Positions 12,686 to 23,766 of a stretch of 64,000 nucleotides of DNA are shown piece by piece. The translations under genes and the position numbers were made by a program. The notes under the pieces are model-generated. The model saw only the letters and a program-made list of their open reading frames with translations, was not told where the DNA came from and made no database searches. How positions within the stretch are numbered: position 1 is the first letter of the stretch; each line of letters starts with the position of its first letter. This DNA comes from Lithospermum erythrorhizon (lineage: Eukaryota > Streptophyta > Magnoliopsida > Boraginales > Boraginaceae): the NCBI GenBank assembly GCA_019722365.1, contig JADFUC010001889.1, positions 620,001 through 684,000 on the forward strand, read 5' to 3'.

Positions 12686-15481
12686 AGGGGTGTGCATAAA
12701 ATTCGAAACCGAGCCGAACCGACAGAAACCGAACCGAAAATTACCGAAATTTCCGGAACCGATCGGAACCGAACCGATTTAGTTCTGCCCTGATAACTGA
12801 ACTAATTTAGGTTCACCAGTCAACGAACCAAATCGATTTCTAAATTTTATGATTTCTTAATTTTTATTTATTATCATTTTACTATTATCCTTTTCAACGC
12901 CAAGCTGTGTTCATCAACCCTCCTAAAATTAATGTAAATCCTCTGCTCTAACAAAGGCTCCAGAAATAGCCTTAATTAAATATATAATTAAACTTTTAGA
13001 TTTGAGGCTTAAAAAACCCCTAATTTTATCTAATTAAAATCATAATGTGGCCTCCAAACAAAGTTTTAATGAAAACCCAGTCAATTTAAAATATGGTCAA
13101 TTTTAAAAAGATTCGAACCTCAGATCAAAAATAGGTCCCATATTCTTCTTGAGGCAAAGTAATTCCCAATTAACGGTCCGCATATTGCCTCAAAAATTCA
13201 ATCTTGGCAAGATCACGTATACACCGAAATTAAACCAACCGACCGAAGAAGGTTCAAAGCCTAAAAGTCCGGCAATACCCCCCACTCTGCTTTAAAAATC
13301 TTATTTTTCACATCGAAAAATACACACAAAAATAATCGAGAAAATACGTAGGACGGCTCTTCAAAATTAAAATTAAATATTTTAAAAACGCTGTAAAACA
13401 CCACTGACGGCCGAAAACACCTCCTGTAGCCAAAAATAGGCGCCGAATGGGCGTTATGAATTATTGCACAAACGCAATAACAAGTCAAGGCACCGATTTA
13501 ATCTATACCCCCTAGAATATTCAAAGAATAAACTAAATAAAAACCATGAATACCCTAAAACTTTATTTGGATTTATCAAGTTCTGGGACATAGGAATACA
13601 TCAACATTCGGCCTCATAGTCGGATTTCAAAGCGGAACAATGCGCCGGGTGCCCATGTCCCATTGATCAAGATTATCAATTTAGTTGGAACGATCCACCT
13701 TCATACTGGATTATTACTAGCCGCCATGCCGCCGAGTATAAGCCAAACCCTAAATCAAGTCGCCATCACTACATCAACAAGCCTCCTAAGACCGCTTGTA
13801 GCAAACCAGTTAACGCCATACTCAAAGTTTGAATCAAATCCAAAGCCTGGCCAAATCTCACCAAGTCCCTCAAAAAGAGCCTCAAGCTAAAGGACAACAA
13901 AGTCTCATTCGCATTTAGCCTTTTACATAGCTAATAGTCCCCACCCGAATCATATCCCTTAAATCCCCACCACAAAGTGCGAAGTCCCACTCAGCGGTAT
14001 TAAAACCCAAGTCCCACACCAGACACGTTGTAGGAAAGTTCATATCCTGGGCCTCGATGATACTCCAGACAAGTTTCAGCACCAAGCATCAAGTCCATGC
14101 CCAACACAGGATTACGCTTACTAAGGTTCCTCAGCCTGACCATATCCATCCAAGTCAGACTGGGCCTCATGTTCATCAAGTTATCTCAGATTAATACATT
14201 CAAATACCATGTAGCCCTATCCAAATCAAATCAAGCTTCAAGTCAAGCCGGAAATTACATACCAAGCCTCCGAACAAGACCAAATCGTCGTTATGACATC
14301 TATGCAAATCGCCGCAAACGCCAGCGACTCATAGTTTTGGGATGCATCCTCATTTGATAAAATCAGTATTAATGAAAGCAATTTTCTCTCCTACAATGGG
14401 TTTTATTTTGTAAATCTTTTAAATAAATAATAAAAATTCTTCTTTACATTACAATGACTTTTAACAATAAAGACAAATGTGATAATAAAAAATAAAATAA
14501 AAACCCTTCTAGATTTCTCTTTAGTTCTATTGAACGCAGTCCATTCACCAAATATATAGTCCTTATTTATACATTTGGGTGAGAGCCGAGTATTCTAACC
14601 AACTAGTTAAGTAACAGCACCCAATGTCGACGCCGGAATAGAAATACCTAACCGATGACTGTGACAGTTCGCTTAAAAGAAGCTCTCAAGTCCGACTGTC
14701 AAGACATCCCACATTTACCTCTAAAATATCCTTGTATCGGGACTTCTGGAGTCGCTGTAAGCATTTACGGCTTTTTATTTATACATTTGGGACATTTAGT
14801 TAATAACATTAAATGATGAGTAATAAGAGAGTAACTAATTAAAAAATTGTCTCCATCTTTAAGCATTGAATGTAACTCCAACAATCGAATAGGTACAATT
14901 GTTCGGAATTAAATGATTTAAACAGGTACAATACTCCATACCACCCTATTGAGAAAAACTCAAGGTTTGTTTTTATTCATCTCAGCTCCGGCCCGGTTTC
15001 GCCACCTCGGTTTTGAATACTTTTATATATCGCCTTGAACTCCAAATTGTCCTTAAACTAGATTTAATCCTTTGTATCAATGAACTCCTTAGATTAATTA
15101 TACACCCACATACACACATTCAATACACAATATCACTATTTTTAGATATCTTTGTATTTCCTATATTATTAGTTTAGAAAGATTTATATATATTTTATTT
15201 CATTATACCAACAATGAACAAAGTTAAATCTAAATTCTCCTTCTTAAAATGTACACATGCAAATACTACAAGATCTTGAAAAGACAATAAATAAAAAATT
15301 GAAAAATCTACACAAAATTTAGAAATCGGTTCGTCTATAAAGGCCGAACCTAAATTAGTTCTGTGTTCTCTCTCCGAATAACTTAAATCGGGCGTTCGGT
15401 TCGACGGCTCAAAAATTTTCTCAAGTATTTTCGATTCGATTCGGTCGGTTCGATCGGGTTTTGTATTTTGTTGGCACCCCT
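12686..15481. mobile_element. Non-autonomous DNA transposon with long TIRs (hAT-like termini)
   Basis: A 2796-bp element beginning AGGGGTGTGCATAAAATTCG and ending in CACCCCT. The right end read on the minus strand starts AGGGGTGCCAACAAAATACA. Both ends are rich in CCGAACCGA subterminal repeats. Similarity between the inverted ends continues for about 200 bp: GAACTAATTTAGGTTC occurs at about 12799 on the plus strand and, inverted, at about 15347. The sequence ATGT abuts both ends (12682-12685 and 15482-15485). The AGGGGTG start with subterminal repeats suggests hAT, but hAT usually makes 8-bp duplications, so superfamily is uncertain. The interior has no transposase that I could recognise. Confidence 0.6.
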
Positions 15482-15528
15482 ATGTCCAACCCAGATTTCT
15501 CACAGGTGGTTTGAGATTTTCGTTAACC

Positions 15529-15614
15529 AAATGAGATTGAACAAGTTATGCTCTTAGTTAATTGGACCTAATGTATGTCAACCAAATTAAGGGTAGAACT
15601 TTTTTAATTAATTA
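15529..15614 (+). repeat. Direct repeat, copy 1
   Basis: About 86 bp, nearly identical to 16101-16187; both begin AAATGAGATTGAACAAGTTA and end in the TTAATTAATTA region. Copies differ by a few substitutions and 1-bp indels. Copy 1 lies 48 bp right of the long-TIR element. Confidence 0.8.
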
Positions 15615-16100
15615 AACAAGGTCATTATACGCAAAGATAAAAAACACTATGTCAATCTACTTGACTTAACTCAGTATCTCAATTAAATACTACAACATTT
15701 AAATGTCTCATATAAAATAATCATAATCATAATAAACTATAGATTATAATTGATTGAAGGACAAAGTTGATATATTCTCATTCAAATAATCAAACAGACA
15801 ATCAAATAATCATCAAGATGGAGAGGGCAGATACATATCTAAATGCAGCAGTATATATTATTCACATTCCGGCTTAATTTTAAACTTATGAACAACCATT
15901 AACTACTTTGCTCACCGTTGAATTGTGACACCGAATGCGACAGACATGTGCAATGGACTCACCAAAATTTGGATATTATTATTATTATTATGCCATTCTA
16001 TAGAAAAACAGTTAATTTATCTTTGAATATATTTGGTTCATATTTTATGAAACAGAACTAAAGTAATACATACTGATTGGTAGGAAAACAAGAATATTAT

Positions 16101-16187
16101 AAATGAGATTGAACAAGTTATGCTCTTTAGTTAATTGGATCTAATGTATGTCAACCAAATTAAGGGAAGAACTTTCTTAATTAATTA
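16101..16187 (+). repeat. Direct repeat, copy 2
   Basis: Partner of 15529-15614, 572 bp downstream. About 95 percent identical by eye. Confidence 0.8.
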
Positions 16188-18207
16188 ATTAGTGGAAGAT
16201 TCATGAGTTTAGTGCATGAACATTATATGAGGTTTGTATGGTACCCCATCTTTAGTAGCTTGACTATTGCCTTAAACTAAACAATATTATCAAGATGATT
16301 AATTAACTACTATAAAACATTAGTAGTTAGCTATCCGTTATTGATTAATATAGGTATACTACATGCTGTCCCATATATGGATATTATACTTTGCTGCACA
16401 GTCTGCCATGTTCACATTAGGCATAAGCCCTCCTCTAAATACTGTTAAGAATTGATAAGGTTTGATTCTAAATCCAATTGACAATAATCGAAGTAGGTTC
16501 ATGACCGTTGCATTTGCTCCCTAAAATCATTGACATTAGATAGAGCATCACATGACGTTGAAGACACATATTCAATATTTTAATTTACCTAAGCGAAATA
16601 TTGTTTTCTCCTCGATTAATATTTGATCACTTTTTAAATAAAATTCTAGATATATGTACTTCACTCCTCTCAGCATAAATCATGATTCCATCACATTCTT
16701 AAACTAAATTATTGTTTAAACATATTTATCAAGGTACCCCTTAATTTGTTAGGTTAAGACGTTTAGATGCTTAATATCTACCGAATCCAAGGAGTCAAAC
16801 ATAAGGCCTCTTTTGTCGGCCTATTTCGACCGTTCAAATATTCACGTTTTTGTTACTATAATCACTGTATTATTAAGGTTCAATTTTATTTGACATTAAT
16901 ATCTATAGAGGTTTAGATTCTCTGGTTTCCAATGATTTTCTACCATATGGTATAATTTTATAATAGAAATTCACTAGAGTTAAGGGTTGGGTTTTGTCAC
17001 GATCCATGAACACATAATATTTTGTTCTGACAATTGTGAGATATGATTCTCCAGTCATAACAAACATAGCCTAATGAGTAATGATAGCTTGGGAAGATTT
17101 GCAGCAGCTTCACTGCGCAGAGCAAGTAGAACATAATCTTGAAATTAAACTTGTTGATATTGTCATATTGCTATAGCCGATTTTGTTTACCCCTCCTATT
17201 CTGTCAGCAAACTTCTTGCTAGCATGTGATTAGGTCTTAATAAAGATCTTTAGTCCCTATAGGCTAATAACAGGCATGAGGCATGTGCTTAAGCAGTTGA
17301 GCTCGCTTTCTCTACTAGCTTATTTTATACATTAGATTTGGAACTAAATAATGGTGTAGCTACTTAAAATTTGTTTTAATCATGTAATTTACTAGTAGAT
17401 GATATGTTTGGGCTACATTAATCAACATAATCCTCGATCTGACCAATAATAGTATTCAATTCTCAATCTACCGAGATTGAAACGATAAAAAACAGACTGA
17501 TAATTCAACAATAATGTGGGTTGCAATAATGATGTTAAATTTTTTGTTGTTACAAGAACTCGAAAGCTATTGGGTAAGAGTTCATATAATAACATGCATA
17601 AATGTGACCTCCCTTGGTTAGGGATCTACATGAACACTGAACTAGCAAGATCACACATAAGGTACCATAATTACATAAACTGATAAACATATACATTACT
17701 TAAATAGTCCAAATTCCTATCTCATGTCCAAGCCAAATATCAGGCCCTAATGTTCACATATAGTTGGTAATTGGTATAGTTGTTTTACATTACACTCCAA
17801 AAGAGGTAATCACAAATCAATGATCCAAACTCCCAATTGAAAAATTCAAAGACTAAAAGATGTTGCCAACAGAACTGATAATTAAAGCTCTCTTCAAAAC
17901 ACTTTCTAAAGTGTTTATAATGAGAAAAAGGGACAAATTTACGTTAATATAACCTCCACTACCACTTAACCAAACCTAAAACGATCTAAAAACCAATAAA
18001 CTCAAACAAACAATCATTAAATGGCAAATAGCAAACATAACAGTATTCCACAAAATGTAAAGTAGAGTAATCTAAACGAAACAAAATTTCATGTCTTGCA
18101 TAAGTAATTGAAGTTAAAACCATAGAGTAATTGTTTCCACTAAGAAAGAACATGAACGCTTTAAATCCATAAAGCTGCTGATCATAACATAAAGTAAAGT
18201 TCATAAC
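16188..18207. other. Intergenic region and 3' flank of RPL26
   Basis: No gene recognised. Roughly the last 250-400 bases before 18208 are probably the RPL26 3' UTR and polyadenylation region (minus strand). Confidence 0.4.
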
Positions 18208-18648
18208 TTAATCGATGGTCTGCATAACATCCTCGGTTGTGAACTTGGTGCCCTTCTCCTTATCAGCAGCTGCACGTCCCTTGGCTTTGCGGTCTAGCAG
18301 ACTCTTACGGTCCTTATCGAGACGAAGCTTAGTGATCATCACCTTGGAAGGATGAACACCGACATTCACTGTGGATCCGTTCACTTTCTCACGTGTAATA
18401 CGTTCAATGTGGATGACCCATTTCTTTCTGTAGACTTGGGTAACCTTTCCCTCACGGCCCTTGTAGGTTCCTCGGACAACCTGGACTTCATCATCCTTGC
18501 GAACTGGCATGGATCTGACGTTGTACTTAGATCGGAGGTCCGTGGAGAGAGGTGCACTCATGAGAATGCGGCGCACACTGGAAGGGGCAGTGAAATGAGC
18601 CTTGCGGTTCTTCCTGCGGGAAGAAGTAACTCTTGGGTTGAACTTCAT
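18208..18648 (-). CDS. RPL26: 60S ribosomal protein L26 (uL24)
   Basis: A 146-residue protein matching the cytosolic ribosomal protein L26/uL24 family along its whole length. In the large subunit uL24 binds rRNA near the polypeptide exit tunnel. The conserved N-terminus ([20 protein letters not shown]) is followed by [13 protein letters not shown]. The KOW motif lies at about residues 48-75 ([20 protein letters not shown]), followed by [20 protein letters not shown] and the C-terminal lysine-rich extension. Coding sequence is one exon. The minus strand shows a good acceptor (TTTATATATTGTGCAG) just 5' of the start, with exon sequence beginning at 18664, so a 5'UTR intron is very likely. Telo-box and site-II motifs about 1.5 kb upstream fit a ribosomal protein promoter. 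No sign of damage; likely functional. Confidence 0.97.
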   Translation of the reverse strand: MKFNPRVTSSRRKNRKAHFTAPSSVRRILMSAPLSTDLRSKYNVRSMPVRKDDEVQVVRGTYKGREGKVTQVYRKKWVIHIERITREKVNGSTVNVGVHPSKVMITKLRLDKDRKSLLDRKAKGRAAADKEKGTKFTTEDVMQTID

Positions 18649-18664
18649 TTTGGCTCCTGGTTAT

Positions 18665-18670
18665 CTGCAC
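18665..18670 (-). other. 3' splice acceptor of the RPL26 5'UTR intron
   Basis: On the minus strand GTGCAG ends at 18665, preceded by a T-rich tract, and the remaining leader (ATAACCAGGAGCCAAA) runs into the ATG at 18648. I could not place the donor with confidence; it should lie near 20.05-20.15 kb. Confidence 0.55.
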
Positions 18671-19779
18671 AATATATAAAACAAGACGCACTTAAATGGA
18701 GGCAACACACTTGAAAGCACAAAATGAGACCAAAAATTCTAACCAATCGAATAAAGAAATTTTCATATGTTTATCAGAGTAGTTCGAACATAAAAGCCAG
18801 AAAAGTAATTGTTAAACGTAACAGCAAATACCCTATCTTAAGTCTGAATATTAAAGTCATCAAGTTACCTATACACTATTTCAATCTCAAACTCATCATT
18901 AAAATACAAAAAGTTTACAGCTTCTATCCTAAGAAAAATTACAAGCAAGATTCAACAAAATTAACTTCATCAGAGGATGAATTACTAACACAAAACGGTT
19001 AAGTTTTCACAAAAAATTGAATCTTTTAAGAACAAATCTATGTTTTCTTTTATAACATACTAACAGGCTACTTTTAAATTCAACAAAAAGACAGATAATT
19101 CCTTTTATAGAAGGCTCGTGAAGTTCTGTATACATGCCATTTTCAAGAAAGACATTATCAAGTAATCGTAAATCATTATATGTAACATACGAATTGAGAT
19201 TTGATTTCAAATGCATTAACATCACATGAAATAATTACTCCGTACATTAGTCAACCTTAATCTCAATATTAAACACATCATGTTATCTATTCACTACCTT
19301 AATCAATCTTAAACACATTCAATTACCAATACACTACCTTAATCTCAATCTTAAACTCATCACTAATAATCAAAAGATTATAGCTTCTAACCTCATAAGC
19401 AATTACAAACAAACTTCCACAAAATTAACTATCTTAGAGGAAGAATTACAAACACAATCTATTAAGCTTACACACAAAAATTCAAACTTTTCCAAAAGAG
19501 ACCCACAACTGAAACTCTACAAACATTTAAGTCGAATCTTCAAAAAATCACATTTTTATCACAACAGAAATATTTATAAATATAAAAATGTTTACAATTC
19601 AACAAATATTTAGAACCAACAATATCTGACTTATAACTTCTGCATCACAACATAAAATCTATTCATTTTACCATATAATAAAAAAAAACCCAATTAGTGA
19701 TTAATTCATAGTAAAAAAAGAACTTACAAATTCAACAAAAAGTATGATAATTTCGTTTAAAAAGCATTTGTATAAAATA

Positions 19780-19984
19780 CTCACTCCATCCCTAAAAAAT
19801 TGTCACATTTTGACTTTTTAATAATTGAACTTTGACCGATATTTTTACTTTATGAAAAATATATCAATAAAAAATACATTTCAAAATTCAAATACTTTCC
19901 ATTGATATATTTTTCATCGAATATTAAAGCACACAGACAAAAATATTTATGATCAAAATTCAAATCTTTTAAGGACGGAAGGAG
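19780..19984. mobile_element. Stowaway-like MITE, probably inside the RPL26 5'UTR intron
   Basis: A 205-bp element flanked by TA (19778-19779 and 19985-19986). Left end CTCACTCCATCCCTAAAAAA, right end the complement of CTCCTTCCGTCCTTAAAAGA. Its interior shares the ATTTTGACTTT and AATATTTTT segments with the element at 3988-4245, so the two are the same or sister families. Confidence 0.75.
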
Positions 19985-20178
19985 TATTACTGAGTAATTT
20001 AAACAATAAGCTACAACATAAGAATTAGATAATTGAATTAATATATAAGCAAAATGACATAAAATAATTAGGTTATCTTGAAGAGAAAATCGGAGATTAG
20101 AAGATAATTAGTAGTGGAGAAGCTGTGATGGTGAACATATATATCAAGGAGGCGGATAATGTATTAGGTCCTTACTCC

Positions 20179-20197
20179 TTAGGGTTATTTTTGGGCT
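20179..20197 (-). promoter_or_regulatory. Telo-box and site-II motifs, probable RPL26 promoter
   Basis: Read on the minus strand: AGCCCA (20192-20197, site II) then TAACCCTAA (20179-20187, telo box). This pairing is typical of plant ribosomal protein and translation-factor promoters. A TATA-like GATATATATG lies about 40 bp further along the minus strand (near 20136-20146). Further GGCCCA/TGGGCC motifs occur at about 20341 and 20391. Linking them to RPL26 requires a 5'UTR intron of about 1.4 kb, which the acceptor at 18665 supports. Confidence 0.6.
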
Positions 20198-20219
20198 ATT
20201 TAAACGGGCTATCATTTCG

Positions 20220-20974
20220 GACCATGGTTCGACGCTGCCCTTGGTCTGATTAAGAATCGATTGAGATCACGAATCCGTAACGGACGAGTGTCGGGATGAA
20301 TTTTTTGGCAAACATATTAGCCCACCGACCTCATTAGCAATTGGGCCAACAAAGTGAACGAGACGGACTAACGAACAGTCCACCATACCCCGGCCCACTT
20401 GCCACGTCTAGTTATGGTTCATTAATGATACGGTTCATTAATTTTTATAAGTACTCAATTTCGATATAAAAATAGTACATATTACCAAAGTGTACCATTA
20501 TAAGATGGTGCAATTTAAATAATCTAAAAATGGTTCAAAAATTATTTTGTGCATTTAATTAGTATGTGTATCAATATTCGTTGAACGAATTCATACGGAT
20601 GACCTAGGTAATATTGAGATTATATAATTAATATCGATGGTTTTCCTTTATTTATAAATAAAATGGTATGTATTACTTAAAATGTACTAAAAGAAGAAGA
20701 AAATATAAAATGACATGATTTGTAGTTTTTATTATTAATAATGTTAAATGGGCAAGAAGTTTAATGATTGTAATTGTCCACAATCAATTAAGTCCAGTAC
20801 TTGAAAAAAAATTAAGTCCAACACATGTGTATAGGGCATCAACTTAGTCAAGCAATATAGTTGAGGAGAGGAGGTGAAAGAGACGAATGGAGAAGAAGGT
20901 TTGTGTTTGAAGGAGGCTTAGTCCTTCACTACTCCGGAAGATCGGAAACTTATGTTAAAGTGATTAAAATAAAA
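20220..20974. other. Intergenic spacer
   Basis: Upstream flank of the RPL26 promoter followed by AT-rich sequence. No gene recognised. Confidence 0.35.
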
Positions 20975-22166
20975 GTGTTGGATATTCTATCGTATAAATA
21001 ATATTTTAAAATACTATGAATACGAATCTCATGATCAATACTAGTTGCATAAATAATAAATAAAGTGACAAAAATATGTACCGTTCTTCGAAGATTACTT
21101 GTATCAACGATTCATTCGTCTTGGTTTTCAACGAGTGTTATGGTAAGATTATTGTCACGAACTCGTAGTTTCTTGAGCTGCAAATTAATATGATATCGTG
21201 ATACTGGCGGTATGTAGAGTTCAACTAATGTGTTGATGCTGATACCCAGCGTGTATGTAGGATTGACTCATTCGGTTCATCGCTTTTAATGTTTACGTTA
21301 TATGTCTCTCTATTTCGTCTCTATGCGTATAGACCATTATCAACGTAGCGATAACATAAATTATTACGTTTCTAGAAACGAAAACAACGTGTGCATTTAT
21401 TGAAATAGAAAAAATCATCCATAGTCAACCGAGAAATATAGTGCAGGCCGGTGTAAAAACGCCCAAATATCGTAGTAAGAAGTTTAGAGTAATAACGTAA
21501 ATACATGTAGTCGGAATGGTTACAGTTCCGTTCTTAACTACGTCAGTACTTCTTGTTGGTGTTTTGATACGTGTCTGATCGAGTTAAAACTTGTGGATAC
21601 AGTCACTGAGAATACTAAGAATTGTCTGATTCTGATAAACATCACAGACAGTGTATACACTACTTGATACTACTGATAGGCGTGAGGAAAATAGTTCTTC
21701 CATGATACTCAAGCAGGTATCTCAAAGGCAGTCATATTGTTATGAGTGTGATCGGCTTGAGTCGTTTCTGCAGGAGCGATTAAAGAGAAACTTGGAACAA
21801 AAATTGGAAGAGAAATTGTTCTCTTCCAAAGGGGGAGTTCGGCGACTAGGAGAGGAGAGGAGGAAAGAGTTTTTGACTTTTTCAAAAACAATTGTGAGTG
21901 GTGTTGTTATGTATCATCAGAATAACACTTAATATAATAATATTGTGAGAGAGTTCCGTGAGGGCAAAACTCTCCAGTGCAAATCCAACCTAAACCGCCA
22001 CTTCATTGAGTACAATCCGAGACTAGATTTTTCGTCCCGAATGTTGCCTTCACATTTGGCTTTATAGGAAAGTTTACAATACATTATTAATATAGTTGAG
22101 TTTTCTTGTTGTGTGTGGCCCTTAGGGCCAGATAGAAAGAGTAATATATTAAGCAATGTATTAATA

Positions 22167-22220
<54 letters not shown>

Positions 22221-22450
22221 GTGGACAATAGGCGTCGTAACCCACAATGTTAATACCCATTAAATCCTAAATATTGATTGTGACGATTAATATATATTGA
22301 GCTTTACATATATATACATATAATTTAGTGATTAATAATATAGAAATTGTTCAAAGGCATTTTATAGATGATTATCTCGCCAATTCTAACACTTCTTTTA
22401 CCTGAGTTCGCTTCCTTTTGTAACCCTTGATGATGACATTTTATCGTTTA
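20975..22450 (+). repeat. Old LTR-like direct repeat, left copy
   Basis: The first about 130 bp (ATACTATGAATACGAAT, then CAATACTAGTTGCATAAATA) match 26078-26190. Further matches in the same order include the GTGTGTGGCCC / GTGTGTGACCTC block (about 22114 and 26757) and TTCAAAGGCATT / TTCAACGGCATT (about 22350 and 26968). The order and orientation suggest LTRs of one element with indels, or two insertions of one family. A short plus-strand ORF at 21651-21932 has no recognisable domain and is ignored. Confidence 0.4.
22167..22217. repeat. (TA)n microsatellite
   Basis: About 25 uninterrupted TA units. Confidence 0.97.
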
Positions 22451-23195
22451 TAACATCATAACTTTGGATGACTTTGAGGCTGCAGTGGTTGGTTTATTAG
22501 CCTTCAGCTGTCGGCTTCCTTTTAAACATTTTCTTGTTACATGCAATCGAGCGAATCGGTTTACCACTTCTTAAGGTTACTTTTCGGCGTTGGTCGTATT
22601 ACCATCACAACTCTGATAACGACTTATGGAGGCTGGTGCATGTTGAAGTTCATCGCGGAGATTCTTGAGCGAGTCGAGCCAGCGACTTGAGATGATAATA
22701 CAACATCGGCTCCACTTGTGACAAGCGAGCCGGCCAGTGCAGTCTTTCAGCCAACCACATCATCTTGATGGCGTAGGGGACATGGGTTGTGCGTTGCCCG
22801 ACTTCTGATGATGAGGGGCTCAAATAGTATCGTGCCTACCATTCGTGCCTTTACAGAATAAAACTTTCAGTTTGCGATATTTCTTGTAAGTTTGTACGAA
22901 AAAATACGAAGATTGATTCCATGTTTACTGACATCAAGCATTGGAATTGATAGCGTCGTCCTTATGTTGTTGATAGGAATCCCGAGCCTCACAAATCGCT
23001 TCTTTAGATACGGAGGATCTTGCGAATTAAACGCGTATTCAGTCTCTCGAGACTTGAGAATAATTCTCAAGTTCTAGCCCGATCTAGGAAGTTAATTCCA
23101 TTCGGTTTGCGTTTTTCCAAATGCGAATCGTAAGGATTTTGAGTTATTAGTATTGATGTCATTTTAAGCGCAACCCGAGGAAGATATGTAAACAA
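22451..23195. other. Non-coding retroelement-like sequence
   Basis: Moderately GC-rich with no usable reading frame. Probably a continuation of the LTR or internal region of the old element complex at 21-27 kb. Confidence 0.3.
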
Positions 23196-23753
23196 AAAAG
23201 CAGTCAGTTTTTTTCATACTTTTAGGCGTAAATCGAGAGGAAGGAATGAGGGAGGGATTCTAGAATCTTCTTCTTACAAGGGTTCTAGAATCTTCTTCTT
23301 ATGAAGGTTGAAGAGTTTTTCCATAACTCTTTGAAATTTTAAATTACAGTGCTTGAGAAACTATATAAATGGAGGCTTGAGTTGGTGAAATTATTGACTT
23401 CGTTAAATTATTCATCTTTTTAGAGAAAATATGAAAGAAAAACCTCTCTCTCTGCCCCTGCTTGTTAGACCAAATAGGAGAGAAAGAAAAATGCAGCTTT
23501 TAACACCATCACAAATTCTTGTATTCACTTTAATAGTTCACAGTAAATCGAATGAAGGTTTGATCGATGGTTGGTGTGGACTATCTTCAGAACTGACTAC
23601 TTTGGTTGTTCGGGCCTCCTACGATTTTATTCATTGCTGACTTCAAGGTGTAAAGTCGTAGTCTCTTATTAAATTATATTTTTATAATCTCATTAGAGGA
23701 TTCTTGTGTCGATTTAGATAATTGTTATTTTAATGCGTAAAAAAACCTGACGG
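23196..23753 (+). repeat. 3' part of an LTR with promoter signals
   Basis: CTATATAAATGGAG near 23360 is a strong TATA box. The sequence runs about 390 bp to a tRNA-Met primer-site-like motif at 23754, the layout expected of the R-U5 end of a 5' LTR on the plus strand. Upstream is a diverged tandem of TTCTAGAATCTTCTTCTTA (about 23258 and 23282), a common feature of LTR U3 regions. The ORF at 23431-23640 is probably chance. Confidence 0.45.
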
Positions 23754-23766
23754 TGGCATCAGAGCC
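23754..23766 (+). other. Primer-binding-site-like motif (tRNA-iMet)
   Basis: TGGCATCAGAGCC differs by one base from TGGTATCAGAGCC, complementary to the 3' end of plant initiator tRNA-Met. Position just after LTR-like sequence supports a real PBS. Confidence 0.5.

Noticed and set aside
13663..14357. Two plus-strand ORFs inside the long-TIR element that could be transposase remnants
   Set aside because: No hAT, MULE or other transposase motif could be recognised.
14575..14630. tRNA-like phrase on the minus strand (TTAACTAGTTGGTTAG...CGGCTCTCACCC) inside the long-TIR element
   Set aside because: An A-box-like part is present but no B box or tail follows, so neither a tRNA nor a SINE can be supported.
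21651..21932. 93-codon ORF with a Glu/Lys-rich segment
   Set aside because: Lies within a decayed LTR-like repeat; composition follows a purine-rich stretch rather than a protein family.
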